A stretch of DNA of 11,658 nt from Cyanobacteria bacterium UBA2566 (GCA_002340255.1 DDLS01000032.1:1-11658), one strand, 5' to 3'. Positions 1-7,866 are shown, counted from the stretch's first letter. Notes: a model not told the origin generated them from the letters alone. Numbers and translations: made by a program.

Positions 1-323
1 TGTAAACCCGTTTCTAGATCTAGGAACCGATCTTTTGCTAAAACTTGGTTCAGAGAGATAGCCCCCAAGTCTTCCATAATTAAGATATAACCATTGCCAT
101 AACGCTCTAGACTTAAAGGTTGGACAACGCCAGTCTTTAGGTTTTTAGCAATGGTATACTGATTCCGGAACTGTAACAATTCGCTGAAACTGGGGTATTC
201 ATTACGCAGAACTTTGATTACAACTTCTAGAGAGTCAGAAGAGCGAACTCCCCGATACACTAGGGTTCGCTCTCCTTCGTATAGGGTTTCGCTAATGTGA
301 TAACCAGGAAGTTTTAGAATCAT
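1..323 (-). CDS. Partial trifunctional Ser/Thr kinase / ATPase / sensor kinase paralogue (N-terminus only)
   Basis: Reading leftward from the ATG at 323-321 gives an uninterrupted frame of 107 codons that runs off the left edge. It begins MILKLPGYHISETLYEGERT and contains VVIKVLRN (the Lys of the kinase VAIK motif, residue 37), SELLQFRNQY and PLSLERYGNGY. By eye about two thirds of residues are identical to the N-terminus of the complete protein encoded at 600-6029, and the two start codons align within the same short leader, which supports both starts. It is therefore the N-lobe of a second protein kinase of the same family. That the rest carries ATPase, GAF and histidine-kinase domains is inferred from the paralogue. 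It is on the same strand, 276 bp downstream of that gene. No strong Shine-Dalgarno precedes the ATG. Very likely a real gene, truncated only by the window. Confidence 0.9.
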   Translation of the reverse strand, partial: MILKLPGYHISETLYEGERTLVYRGVRSSDSLEVVIKVLRNEYPSFSELLQFRNQYTIAKNLKTGVVQPLSLERYGNGYILIMEDLGAISLNQVLAKDRFLDLETGL

Positions 324-599
324 TGCTCTAAGTTTTTTAGTGGTGTGCGATGGTAGCTATTATTATATTTCAGTTCAAATAGAGATCGCGATCGCCACCA
401 TAGCCTACTTGACCTGACTTCGGTAAGAGATGGTCTCACGATTTTTTTCTTAAATAACAGCTAATCTGTCAGTTCCCAATCGATCCCATTTTTCAGGGGT
501 TCGCCAGCCACTCGATCGCTATCTTTGCTGGAACACGATGGTGACCCAACATTTTTTTGGAATCCATTTTCGATTGAAGATGTTTTATTTCAGTCGTTT
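324..599. other. Intergenic region between the two tandem kinase genes
   Basis: A 276 bp stretch with no credible ORF on either strand. It holds the TATAAT candidate at 362-367, overlapping GATCGCGATCGC palindromes including HIP1 (388-395), and several T runs (446-452, 551-557). I found no clear stem-loop plus U-tract that would terminate the upstream kinase transcript, so readthrough into the paralogue is possible. Confidence 0.6.
362..367 (-). promoter_or_regulatory. Candidate -10 element for the left-edge kinase gene
   Basis: On the minus strand this reads TATAAT, a perfect sigma-70 type -10 hexamer, about 40 nt upstream of the ATG at 323. No good -35 hexamer sits 16-18 bp upstream; that position is occupied by a HIP1 palindrome (388-395). 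If used, the paralogue has its own promoter in addition to any readthrough from the upstream copy. A single hexamer in AT-rich DNA is weak evidence. Confidence 0.35.
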
Positions 600-3500
600 T
601 CACGAGCTACTGATGGGGAGAACAATCTCAAATGTGGTTCCTTTGCCTAATTCTGAATCACAAGTCATGATCCCTCCGTGTTTTTCTTCAACAATTTGAC
701 GGGCGATCGCCATCCCCAATCCGGTGCCTTTACCTACTGCTTTTGTGGTAAATCCTTGCTCAAAAATGCGTTCTCTCACTTCTTCTGGCATCCCCGTGCC
801 ATTATCGGCAATCTGAACGATCGCGTCCTCCTTTGCTGCTGAGGTGGTAATCTTAATCTGATTGGCAATCTCCTCAAAACTGCGTCCCTGGTTCGACTCT
901 TCTAAAGCATCGATCGCATTGGCAATCAGATTCATAAACACTTGGTTGAGCTGCCCGGGGAAACACTTGACTTTTGGTAACTCCCTATACTTTTTAACGA
1001 TTTTAATTGCCGGGCGCTCATCATTAGCTTTCAGGCGATGTTTGAGAATCAGTAAGGTACTATCGATACCTTCATGAAGATTAAATGGGACTGTATACTC
1101 CTTATCCGTGCGCGAGAACGTGCGTAGAGAGGTGCTGATGTGGCCAATGCGATCGGTTCCTTCTTGCATTGAAGCAATCAATTGGGGTAAGTCTTCTCTG
1201 AGAAACTCCAAATCTATGGCTTCAATTTCTTCTTCAATAACTTCACTTGGTTGTGGATATTCTTGCTGATACAGGTCAAGGAGTCCAAACAAGTCTTTCA
1301 GATAATCTCTCGCTGGGTCTATGTTTCCGGCAATAAATGCCACAGGATTATTAATTTCATGGGCAACTCCTGCAACTAAGTTGCCCAAAGCCGACATTTT
1401 TTCGCTCTGCACCAATTGCAGTTGGGCTTGTTGGAGTTCTTCGAGGGATTGTTCGAGTTTCTGGGCGTAGTCTTGGGATTGCTCGGCGTAGTCTTGGGAT
1501 TGTTTGTAGAGGCGAGCGTTTTCCAGAGAGATAGCGGCTTGGGAACAGAGCATAGAGAGCAGTTCCACGCGATCGCTCGTAAACGCTCTAGTCGCTAGAT
1601 GATTTTCCAAGTAAAGGATGCCGATCAGTTTGCCTTGATTGAGGATAGGCGCGCACAGAAAACTAAGGGGTTGTTCTTGCTCTAGATAGGGGTCGCCTGC
1701 AAACTGGAGATTGCCAGAGAAATTGTTAACGATAATTGCTTCTTTGCTCCGTTTAACTTTATTAATTATCCTCATGGGAATTTCCAACTCTTCGGATACT
1801 TCCTTCCAACATAAATCCCAGTCATCTTGACCATTTTTGTTTGAATATCGGGCAGCTATCTGCCAACTCTCGGGTTGTCGCAGGAGCAGAATGCCACCAT
1901 CGGCTCCTGCATTTTCCATCGTTGCCCTCATCAAGGCCGAGACCAGTTTGTCCAAGTCCATTTCACTTGATAGAGATTGGGAGGCTTTCACCGCCGTTGC
2001 CCAATCGAGCAGAAAGTCGCTTTTACTGCTACTCGAACCTGCTGTCTGGGCTATAGTGCTGGTTCTGGTGAGATCGTTGTTTAGCTGTAAGTAGGGTTGT
2101 TGTAGCATTGGAGCGAGCAGTTGGGGATATGTTCTTTCAAGTTGGTCGGTTTTGGCTTTTGCTCCCCACCGCGCATAGCAGTAGTAAGCATCAATGATAT
2201 AGGCCCCAGCAATTTTTTCTTTGCCCCAATCTAGGTAAAATTTGGCCGCCAGTTCGTTAGCTAGGGCTTCTTCTTGTAAGAATTCATTTTCTTTGGCTCC
2301 GGCTATGGCACGATCGTAGAGTTCCATCGCTTCTGTTCGCTGTCGCGACAATCGCGCTTTTTCGGCTTCCACAAGCCAATATTTATGGAGAAAGTTTTCT
2401 GGACAACTCTGGGCTAAAGTGTTGAGCTGCGCTTGATTGGCTTCAATTTGCTGACGGGCATCTTCGGATAAATCAGCATCACGCCCCAACAAATTTAAAG
2501 AACCGTAGTAATAATACCCCAAGGCGATCGTGCAAGAGTCACAAACCATAAGAAATTTGCTCGCTTGCACACCATAATGGCAACCGCTCTCAAAATCCCC
2601 GTATAAGCAAGCTGCTTGCATTTGGAGAATACTGTAAAGTCCGAGGGGTAGATCGGATTGGGCAGTACTATGGCGTTCAACCCAAGCGAGTTCTTCTGAA
2701 CTTTCTTTATCGGTTCCGCCAGAGAATTTTTCGATCGAGAACCGACAGGCTTCGAGGATTCTGAGGGTGAGATCGTTGTGAATTTTATCGGCGATCGCCC
2801 AAAATTTTTCTAGGTCGGTGGAAATTTCTACCAGGTTTTCCCCGCCAAAGAGACGATTGTAAATATTGGCAAACAGGTTATAGCCCGCATATTGCAATTC
2901 TCCTGACTCCATCCCAGCCAAGAATCCTTCGTAGTTGACTTCGGCTGCCCCTTGAATGGGTTTGGCTTTACCATAAATGCAACCTCCCAGTATAAAGCAG
3001 GCACTCGATCGCTCGGATTTTTGGTCAAGTTTATAACTGAGTTGCAAGGCCAACTGAGCAAATTGCATTGCCCGTTGATAATCGTGTTGGAACAATGCGA
3101 GCCATTCGCCATAGCTGGCATAGGTGATAATTGACTTGGGAATGTTGCCGTATTCCATCGATAAGCGCACGCTTCTAACCACGGTAAAACCATAAAGCTC
3201 ACGATTGGAGCTAATGTAGGCTGCCGATAATAGTTTCATCAGCAATTCGATCGCGACTTTCACTTCGGGATCGGTTGCCTCGGGTAAATTCAGTAACTCA
3301 TCAAGATCTTGATTTTCGAGCCTTTCAGCAATGAACTGGGTATCTTCTTGAACCAATTCTTTGGCATGCTCTGGATGAACCTGAATTTCCAACTCTTGTA
3401 GCCCAGCCAAACCCGCTTCGATCGCTTCAGGATATGCCCCTTGTAGGGCATATTGATTGACTTTGAGGACGTAAATTCTGGCTCGATTGATAGCAGAGCG

Positions 3501-6029
3501 AGCCAATGCCAATAAGAGGGCAATGCTTGTTTCTAGTCCCTCAAAGTCAACGCTCATCAATTGCACTTCAGCGAGGACGAAATGGAGTTCAAAGGTGCGA
3601 TCGCTGATATTTTCCTCAGTATTATCTGAACAATCTGGCAAAAGTGCGATCGCGATCTGGAAGTACAGTTTTGCTGCATCGTAAGCCGTGGCGATTTTGG
3701 CTTTTTGACCCGCGCGGAAATTGAGTTCGAGAAGTTGTTGCTTTTCCCTGACCTCAGCAATCTCCTCAAGTCCCATATTGATTTGATTGACAATATCAAA
3801 AATCTTTTCTTCCTGCTGTGCGGGGGATACATGGGCCAGAAGGCGCTTGCCGATCCGATAATGGGTCACTTGCTTTTGCACTTCTGGAATTAAGGAATAA
3901 GCGGCTTGCTGGACGCGATCGTGTAAAAACTTGTAGCTCACAGATAAATCGGATTCCAGCGTTTTATCCTCTCCCTTGCTCCCTTGGAAAAACTTATAGG
4001 TCTGGCCTAGGGGCAGAATCAAGCCCTCTTGCAGCGCCTTCCACAAAGAATCTGCCACTTCGATCTCGTCGAGTTTACTGACAATGGCCAAAGTTTCTAA
4101 GTCAAACTGATTGCCGATACAAGCGGCTAACTTCAACATTTCTTGGGTGGCAACCGGAAGTTGTAGCAGCCTCACCGCCATAAATTCAACCACATCGTCA
4201 GTCAGTGCCAACTGCTGAACCTGTGTCAGGTCGCAGTGCCAATAGCCTAAATCGTGGTTAAAGGCAATTAACCCATCTTCATGTAATCCCTTGAGAAATT
4301 GGGTGGCAAAAAATGGATTTCCCTTTGTCTTTTGATAGATTAATGCGGTTAACGGTTGAGCCACTTCTTGGCTACAGCTTAAGGTATCTGCGACCAAACT
4401 ATGGAGATCATTTTCCCTTAAAGGTGCGAGAGTTATCGTATTAATGACCGCTCCTGACTTGCCCATTTCATCTAGAGTGAGCATCAACGGATGGGTGGAG
4501 GATACTTCGTTATCCCGATAGGCTCCGAGCAAGAGCAAATAACCCGTCTGGCTCTCACTCATGAGCAGTTGCATCAACTTCAAAGATGCCGAATCCGCCC
4601 ACTGAAGGTCATCAATAAAAATGACCAGAGGATGCTCAGAGGTTGCAAACACCTCAACAAATTTCTGAAACAATAAGTTAAATCGATTTTGTGCCGCACC
4701 ACCGGAGAGTTCAGGAACCGTTTTCTGTTGACCAATAATTAACTCTAACTCGGGGATGACTTCAATTATCACTTGCCCATTTTCTCCCAAAGCACCCAGA
4801 ATCTTCTGCTGCCATTGGGCTAATTGAGCATCGGATTCTCCGAATAATTGCTCCATCAAATCCCTGAATGCTCTAACCAGGGCCGAAAAAGGAATATTTC
4901 GTTGAAACTGGTCGAATTTTCCTTTGATAAAATAGCCCCGCTCTCGTACAATGGGCTTGTGAACTTCGTTGACCACTGCGGTTTTCCCAATTCCTGAGAA
5001 CCCTGCTACTAGCATCAGTTCAGAAGAGCAAGAGTTCCCTGGAAACTTTGCTGTGGTCGAAGATTGGGCGACTCGCTCAAATGCTCCGAGTAAGGTCTCG
5101 ACTTCTGCTTGTCGTCCGTAGAGTTTTTCCGGAATTAGAAATCTGCCGGAAATATCCCGACTTCCTAACTCAAAGGCTTCTATTTTTCCCGTTTCTTGCC
5201 ATTGTTTTAGAGCCTGTTCTAGGTCGAATTTTAACCCCAAGGCGCTCTGATATCTCTGTTCTGCATTTTTAGCCATCAGTTTCATCACGATATCTGAAAC
5301 CACAGGGGGGATTTTAGAGACTGAATTTCTTGCTTCTGGTGGTATGGGGGGTTGGGAAATGTGACAATGAACCAACTCCATGGGGTCGTCGCTGATGAAG
5401 GGTAGGGTTCCGGTGAGCAGTTGGTATAAGGTGACCCCCAGAGAATAGAAGTCACTGCGGTAGTCTATGCCTCTATTCATGCGACCGGTTTGTTCGGGAG
5501 CAATGTAGGCGAGGGTTCCTTCTAGGACATTGAAGTTTTTGATGTCTTGCGCTTCACGAGGCAGTGGGGAGGCGATGCTGAAGTCAATCAGTTTCACCTT
5601 TTGGCTTTGTTGATCGATGAGCAGATTGGCCGGTTTAATGTCTTTGTGGATTACTCCTTTGCGCTCGAGTTCGTCTACTATATCGGCTAGTTGAATGGCA
5701 ATTTGCAAGCTGGTTTCTAGCTCTAAGTATCCTTTTTGGTCTAAGACTTTGTCTAGAGAGATGGCTCCCTCATCTTCCATGACTAGGGCATAACCATTGC
5801 CATATCTCTCGAGGCTTAAGGGTACGACGATGTGGGTGGGGTTGAGGTTTTTGGCGATCGCGTACTGGTTGCGAAACTGTAGGAGTTCACTCAAGCTTGG
5901 GTAGGGGTTACGCAGGAATTTAATCACGACTTTGAGGCGATCGCGATGGCGGGTTGCTTGATAGACGAGGGTTCGATCTCCTTCGTATATCTTTTGGTTA
6001 ATTTGATACCCGGGTAGTTCTCTAGTCAT
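600..6029 (-). CDS. Trifunctional Ser/Thr protein kinase / AAA-type ATPase / GAF sensor histidine kinase (1809 aa)
   Basis: A giant cytoplasmic signalling protein of the HstK-like type common in filamentous cyanobacteria. Residues ~8-270 are a Ser/Thr kinase domain: VVIK Lys37, HKDIKPAN (catalytic Asp130, Asn135), DFS in place of DFG (Asp149 kept), and a GTLAYIAPEQ substrate loop. Residues ~300-580 are an AAA_16/ORC-like ATPase with Walker A GFSGIGKT (343-350) and Walker B IFIDDLQWAD (470-479). Residues ~700-1310 are long and helical, TPR-like. A GAF domain spans ~1354-1505, a coiled coil ~1507-1542, then a HisKA domain with HEINNP (His1557), N box (Asn1700, Asn1704), G1 DNGTG (1742-1746) and G2 GKGTGLG (1766-1772). 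There is no membrane segment and no receiver domain. All three catalytic sites look intact apart from the DFG glycine. The start matches that of the paralogue at 1-323; no clear Shine-Dalgarno is seen. Physiological input and output are unknown. Confidence 0.95.
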   Translation of the reverse strand: MTRELPGYQINQKIYEGDRTLVYQATRHRDRLKVVIKFLRNPYPSLSELLQFRNQYAIAKNLNPTHIVVPLSLERYGNGYALVMEDEGAISLDKVLDQKGYLELETSLQIAIQLADIVDELERKGVIHKDIKPANLLIDQQSQKVKLIDFSIASPLPREAQDIKNFNVLEGTLAYIAPEQTGRMNRGIDYRSDFYSLGVTLYQLLTGTLPFISDDPMELVHCHISQPPIPPEARNSVSKIPPVVSDIVMKLMAKNAEQRYQSALGLKFDLEQALKQWQETGKIEAFELGSRDISGRFLIPEKLYGRQAEVETLLGAFERVAQSSTTAKFPGNSCSSELMLVAGFSGIGKTAVVNEVHKPIVRERGYFIKGKFDQFQRNIPFSALVRAFRDLMEQLFGESDAQLAQWQQKILGALGENGQVIIEVIPELELIIGQQKTVPELSGGAAQNRFNLLFQKFVEVFATSEHPLVIFIDDLQWADSASLKLMQLLMSESQTGYLLLLGAYRDNEVSSTHPLMLTLDEMGKSGAVINTITLAPLRENDLHSLVADTLSCSQEVAQPLTALIYQKTKGNPFFATQFLKGLHEDGLIAFNHDLGYWHCDLTQVQQLALTDDVVEFMAVRLLQLPVATQEMLKLAACIGNQFDLETLAIVSKLDEIEVADSLWKALQEGLILPLGQTYKFFQGSKGEDKTLESDLSVSYKFLHDRVQQAAYSLIPEVQKQVTHYRIGKRLLAHVSPAQQEEKIFDIVNQINMGLEEIAEVREKQQLLELNFRAGQKAKIATAYDAAKLYFQIAIALLPDCSDNTEENISDRTFELHFVLAEVQLMSVDFEGLETSIALLLALARSAINRARIYVLKVNQYALQGAYPEAIEAGLAGLQELEIQVHPEHAKELVQEDTQFIAERLENQDLDELLNLPEATDPEVKVAIELLMKLLSAAYISSNRELYGFTVVRSVRLSMEYGNIPKSIITYASYGEWLALFQHDYQRAMQFAQLALQLSYKLDQKSERSSACFILGGCIYGKAKPIQGAAEVNYEGFLAGMESGELQYAGYNLFANIYNRLFGGENLVEISTDLEKFWAIADKIHNDLTLRILEACRFSIEKFSGGTDKESSEELAWVERHSTAQSDLPLGLYSILQMQAACLYGDFESGCHYGVQASKFLMVCDSCTIALGYYYYGSLNLLGRDADLSEDARQQIEANQAQLNTLAQSCPENFLHKYWLVEAEKARLSRQRTEAMELYDRAIAGAKENEFLQEEALANELAAKFYLDWGKEKIAGAYIIDAYYCYARWGAKAKTDQLERTYPQLLAPMLQQPYLQLNNDLTRTSTIAQTAGSSSSKSDFLLDWATAVKASQSLSSEMDLDKLVSALMRATMENAGADGGILLLRQPESWQIAARYSNKNGQDDWDLCWKEVSEELEIPMRIINKVKRSKEAIIVNNFSGNLQFAGDPYLEQEQPLSFLCAPILNQGKLIGILYLENHLATRAFTSDRVELLSMLCSQAAISLENARLYKQSQDYAEQSQDYAQKLEQSLEELQQAQLQLVQSEKMSALGNLVAGVAHEINNPVAFIAGNIDPARDYLKDLFGLLDLYQQEYPQPSEVIEEEIEAIDLEFLREDLPQLIASMQEGTDRIGHISTSLRTFSRTDKEYTVPFNLHEGIDSTLLILKHRLKANDERPAIKIVKKYRELPKVKCFPGQLNQVFMNLIANAIDALEESNQGRSFEEIANQIKITTSAAKEDAIVQIADNGTGMPEEVRERIFEQGFTTKAVGKGTGLGMAIARQIVEEKHGGIMTCDSELGKGTTFEIVLPISSS
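1464..1502 (-). repeat. 18-bp in-frame tandem repeat in the GAF-HisKA coiled coil
   Basis: GGCGTAGTCTTGGGATTG occurs perfectly at 1464-1481 and 1485-1502, a period of 21 bp. In the kinase this duplicates a seven-residue unit, giving QSQDYAEQSQDYA (about residues 1510-1522) in the predicted signalling helix between GAF and HisKA. A gain of exactly seven residues keeps coiled-coil phase. Confidence 0.85.
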
Positions 6030-6085
6030 CGCCGTTGGTCCAGCCTGCTCGCTATGGTTTTATGCTTACTCTTAGATCTATTTCA

Positions 6086-6091
6086 AGTATA
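6086..6091 (-). promoter_or_regulatory. Candidate -10 hexamer for the 1809-aa kinase gene
   Basis: The minus strand reads TATACT, a 5/6 match to TATAAT, about 57 nt upstream of the ATG at 6029. No recognisable -35 lies 16-18 bp further upstream. Offered only as the best candidate in this part of the region. Confidence 0.25.
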
Positions 6092-6123
6092 ACTCTGTAT
6101 TACCTGAACAGCTTGCCCAAGCA

Positions 6124-6138
6124 ATATCTATTAGATAT
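6124..6138. repeat. 15-bp AT-rich palindrome (ATATCTA-T-TAGATAT)
   Basis: Two perfect 7-bp arms around a single central T, about 100 bp upstream of the kinase start. The symmetry would suit a dimeric regulator's operator, but short AT-rich palindromes also arise by chance. No known consensus is recognised. Confidence 0.5.
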
Positions 6139-6300
6139 CTTTTCAAAGCAATGTCGAGAAACTGAAAAGTTTAAACCAGATAGCTCAAAATAAATATCAG
6201 AAAAAAACTAGACTCATAAAATTGGCAGGAAATATGGTATGAGGTCTACCCCCATATTATTTTTATGAGAGGCTTGAGTTTATGTCAGGAAAAACCGTGG

Positions 6301-6312
6301 CGATCGCCAATA
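6301..6312. repeat. Direct repeat CGATCGCCAATA, copy 1 (copy 2 at 6426-6437)
   Basis: The 12-mer CGATCGCCAATA occurs identically at 6301-6312 and 6426-6437 in the region upstream of the GS-like gene. Its first part is HIP1-derived sequence, which raises the chance expectation; the shared CCAATA extension does not come from HIP1. Confidence 0.5.
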
Positions 6313-6325
6313 TAGAGATTGGCGA
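6304..6325. repeat. 8-bp inverted repeat (TCGCCAAT / ATTGGCGA) with 6-nt loop
   Basis: Perfect arms at 6304-6311 and 6318-6325 separated by ATAGAG. As RNA this would form a small hairpin, with no following U-tract, so it is not a terminator. It overlaps copy 1 of the 12-mer repeat. It could be a protein-binding dyad upstream of the GS-like gene, but no function can be shown. Confidence 0.45.
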
Positions 6326-6397
6326 ATCTGGAATAGCTTAACCGGACAAAACAGGTTTAAGTTGTAAAAGTTAAGATAAACTAATGGGGGCAGTTAG

Positions 6398-6411
6398 CTT
6401 GCGATCGCAAG
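6398..6411. repeat. 14-bp palindrome centred on HIP1
   Basis: CTTGCGATCGCAAG is a perfect palindrome extending the HIP1 octamer by three bases on each side. HIP1 (GCGATCGC) is over-represented across many cyanobacterial genomes and is present throughout this window, so this copy is best read as a genomic signature rather than an operator. Confidence 0.6.
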
Positions 6412-6442
6412 ATGTGCTGGATAAACGATCGCCAATAGTTTT

Positions 6443-6470
6443 CCCATTACCCATTACCCATTACCCATTA
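6443..6470. repeat. Heptanucleotide short tandem repeat (CCCATTA x4)
   Basis: Four perfect, contiguous copies of CCCATTA followed by CC. Heptanucleotide STRR-type repeats are a known feature of cyanobacterial intergenic DNA. The array ends 52 bp before the probable start codon of the GS-like gene, so copy-number change could alter promoter or leader spacing. No function is established for this copy. Confidence 0.85.
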
Positions 6471-6522
6471 CCGCACGAAGCACTCTATCCTATGATTGGG
6501 ATCGCCCCTAACCCAAAACCCA

Positions 6523-7866
6523 ATGCCCATGGATCGTGATATTGAAGCATCCCTCAAAAAAGCTGGAGTCGAATTTATCCGTATTCTCTGGTGTGATAAC
6601 GGCAATATGATCCGAGCCAAGGCAGTTCATGGGGGCATGTTATCCCATTATCAAGAGCAGGGGGTAGGCTTGGCTATGGCTCAACAAGCAATGCCGGTTA
6701 TTGGCAGTATACCAGCTTCTGGAAGTGGGTTGGGGCCCGTGGGAGAGGTGCAATTGATTCCCGATTGGTCTACACTGATGGCTCTGCCTTATACCCCAAG
6801 CCATGCACGGGTGATGGGGAATATGGTTAAAAAAGGAGAACCTTGGGCCCTCTGTCCTCGGCGGTTTTTACGGGATATGGCTGCCGATGCGAAGCTGGAA
6901 GGGTTGGAAGTTATTGCTTCATTTGAAAATGAATTTTATTTACTAGAGCGCTCTGCAAATGGGGAAATTATTCCCACTGACCAAGCGCCCTATTGTTCGA
7001 CCTATGGTATGGATCTCCAGCAACGGATTATTGATGATATTGCGACGGCGTTAAATGAGCAAGGGGTGTTAGTGGAGCAGTATTATCCAGAGTCCGGGCC
7101 GGGACAACAGGAAATTTCGGTGCTGTATACTCATGCTTTGGCTGCTGCTGACCAGCAGGTGGTGTTTCGGGAAACCGTGAAGGCGATCGCCCATTATCAT
7201 CATCGTATTGCTTCTTTTTTACCCAAAATTTTTCCCGATCGCGCCGGAAGTGGCGCTCATCTCCATCTGAGTTTATGGCATAAAGGCGAAAATTTACTCC
7301 CCAACCCCTTCGGACTTTTGGGATTATCCGATCGCGCTCGCTGGTTTATTGGTGGTATCCTCCATCACCATCGTGCCCTGATGGCCTTCACTAATCCTAT
7401 TCCTAACTCCTACCGTCGCCTCCAACCCCATTCCTGGAGTGGAGCCTTTTCCTGTTGGGGATTAGACAACAAAGAAGCTGCGATCCGCGTTATAAGTAAT
7501 CCAGAAGGCACCGGTTCCACCCATTTTGAGTTTAAAACCATTGATGCTGCTGCCAACCCCTATTTAGCTCTAGGAGCGGTAATTGCAGCCGGTTTAGATG
7601 GGGTGCGAAACCAGATCGAACCTCCCGAACCAGTGGATTGCGATCCGGGTACATTGCCCGAAGATGAGCGCCAAAATCGTGGCATTGAAGGGTTACCGGA
7701 AACCCTTCTAGAAGCGATAACGGCTTTGCGCAAAAATCAAGTTTTACTTAAAGCACTCAGTCCTCCCTTAGCCCAAGCCTATTTAGCCGTGCGCCAAGCA
7801 GAATGGGAAACGATGAAAGAATGGGATTTGCCCACCGAGGTAAAGATGTTATTGGAGTCTTATTGA
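6523..7866 (+). CDS. Glutamine synthetase-family ligase, probably not a true GlnA (447 aa)
   Basis: Whole-length member of the glutamine synthetase fold: short N-terminal domain, then the catalytic barrel. Metal/ATP and glutamate landmarks are visible (numbering from the ATG at 6523): FENEF (Glu135, Glu137), YYPESGPGQQE (Glu190, Glu197), GSGAHLHLS (His246), NSYRRL (Arg299), AAIRV (Arg322) and FEFK...ANPYLALGA (Glu336). Several GlnA residues are changed. The ammonium-binding Asp50 region FDGSS is replaced by LAMAQQ; flap Glu327 aligns with Trp; Arg339 aligns with Lys317 (NKE); Arg359 aligns with Lys338. The adenylylation tyrosine motif is absent. Such changes are typical of GS-like enzymes that ligate glutamate or another acid to an amine other than ammonia (PuuA-like), so I infer an ATP-dependent gamma-glutamyl ligase with unknown amine. 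Start: ATG 6523 or 6529; a TTG at 6496 is less likely. A 50-bp gap to the next gene suggests co-transcription. Confidence 0.88.
   Translation: MPMDRDIEASLKKAGVEFIRILWCDNGNMIRAKAVHGGMLSHYQEQGVGLAMAQQAMPVIGSIPASGSGLGPVGEVQLIPDWSTLMALPYTPSHARVMGNMVKKGEPWALCPRRFLRDMAADAKLEGLEVIASFENEFYLLERSANGEIIPTDQAPYCSTYGMDLQQRIIDDIATALNEQGVLVEQYYPESGPGQQEISVLYTHALAAADQQVVFRETVKAIAHYHHRIASFLPKIFPDRAGSGAHLHLSLWHKGENLLPNPFGLLGLSDRARWFIGGILHHHRALMAFTNPIPNSYRRLQPHSWSGAFSCWGLDNKEAAIRVISNPEGTGSTHFEFKTIDAAANPYLALGAVIAAGLDGVRNQIEPPEPVDCDPGTLPEDERQNRGIEGLPETLLEAITALRKNQVLLKALSPPLAQAYLAVRQAEWETMKEWDLPTEVKMLLESY

Larger units (their letters stand above)
6030..6522. other. Divergent intergenic region (kinase / GS-like gene)
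   Basis: About 490 bp between divergently transcribed genes, AT-rich at the kinase side. It holds a 15-bp palindrome (6124-6138), an inverted repeat (6304-6325), a repeated 12-mer (6301-6312 and 6426-6437), a 14-bp HIP1-centred palindrome (6398-6411) and four CCCATTA heptads (6443-6470). Promoters for both flanking genes must lie here or nearby, but I cannot place a convincing -35/-10 pair for either. An out-of-frame ATG at 6492 opens a 15-codon ORF that overlaps the ligase start (stop TGA 6537-6539). A 19-codon ORF (6282-6341) is present but has no support. Confidence 0.6.

Noticed and set aside
388..395. HIP1 palindromes as operators
   Set aside because: GCGATCGC is scattered through genes and spacers alike in this window, as in cyanobacterial genomes generally, so single copies carry no regulatory meaning.
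2828..3202. 124-codon minus-strand frame inside the giant kinase gene
   Set aside because: Off-frame shadow of the helical repeat region; composition unlike a protein family and no start signal.
6237..6249. GTA-N7-TAC resembling an NtcA site near the GS-like gene
   Set aside because: NtcA sites are GTA-N8-TAC; the spacing is one base short, and the nearest TATTAT (6255-6260) is far too close to be the usual -10.
6282..6341. 19-codon ORF (MSGKTVAIANIEIGESGIA) with purine-rich sequence upstream
   Set aside because: Too short, half of it HIP1 and inverted-repeat sequence, and no recognisable homologue or conserved feature.
6496..6522. TTG start giving a 9-residue longer GS-like protein
   Set aside because: The extra MGSPLTQNP has no family counterpart and no Shine-Dalgarno; ATG 6523 or 6529 fits the family start better.
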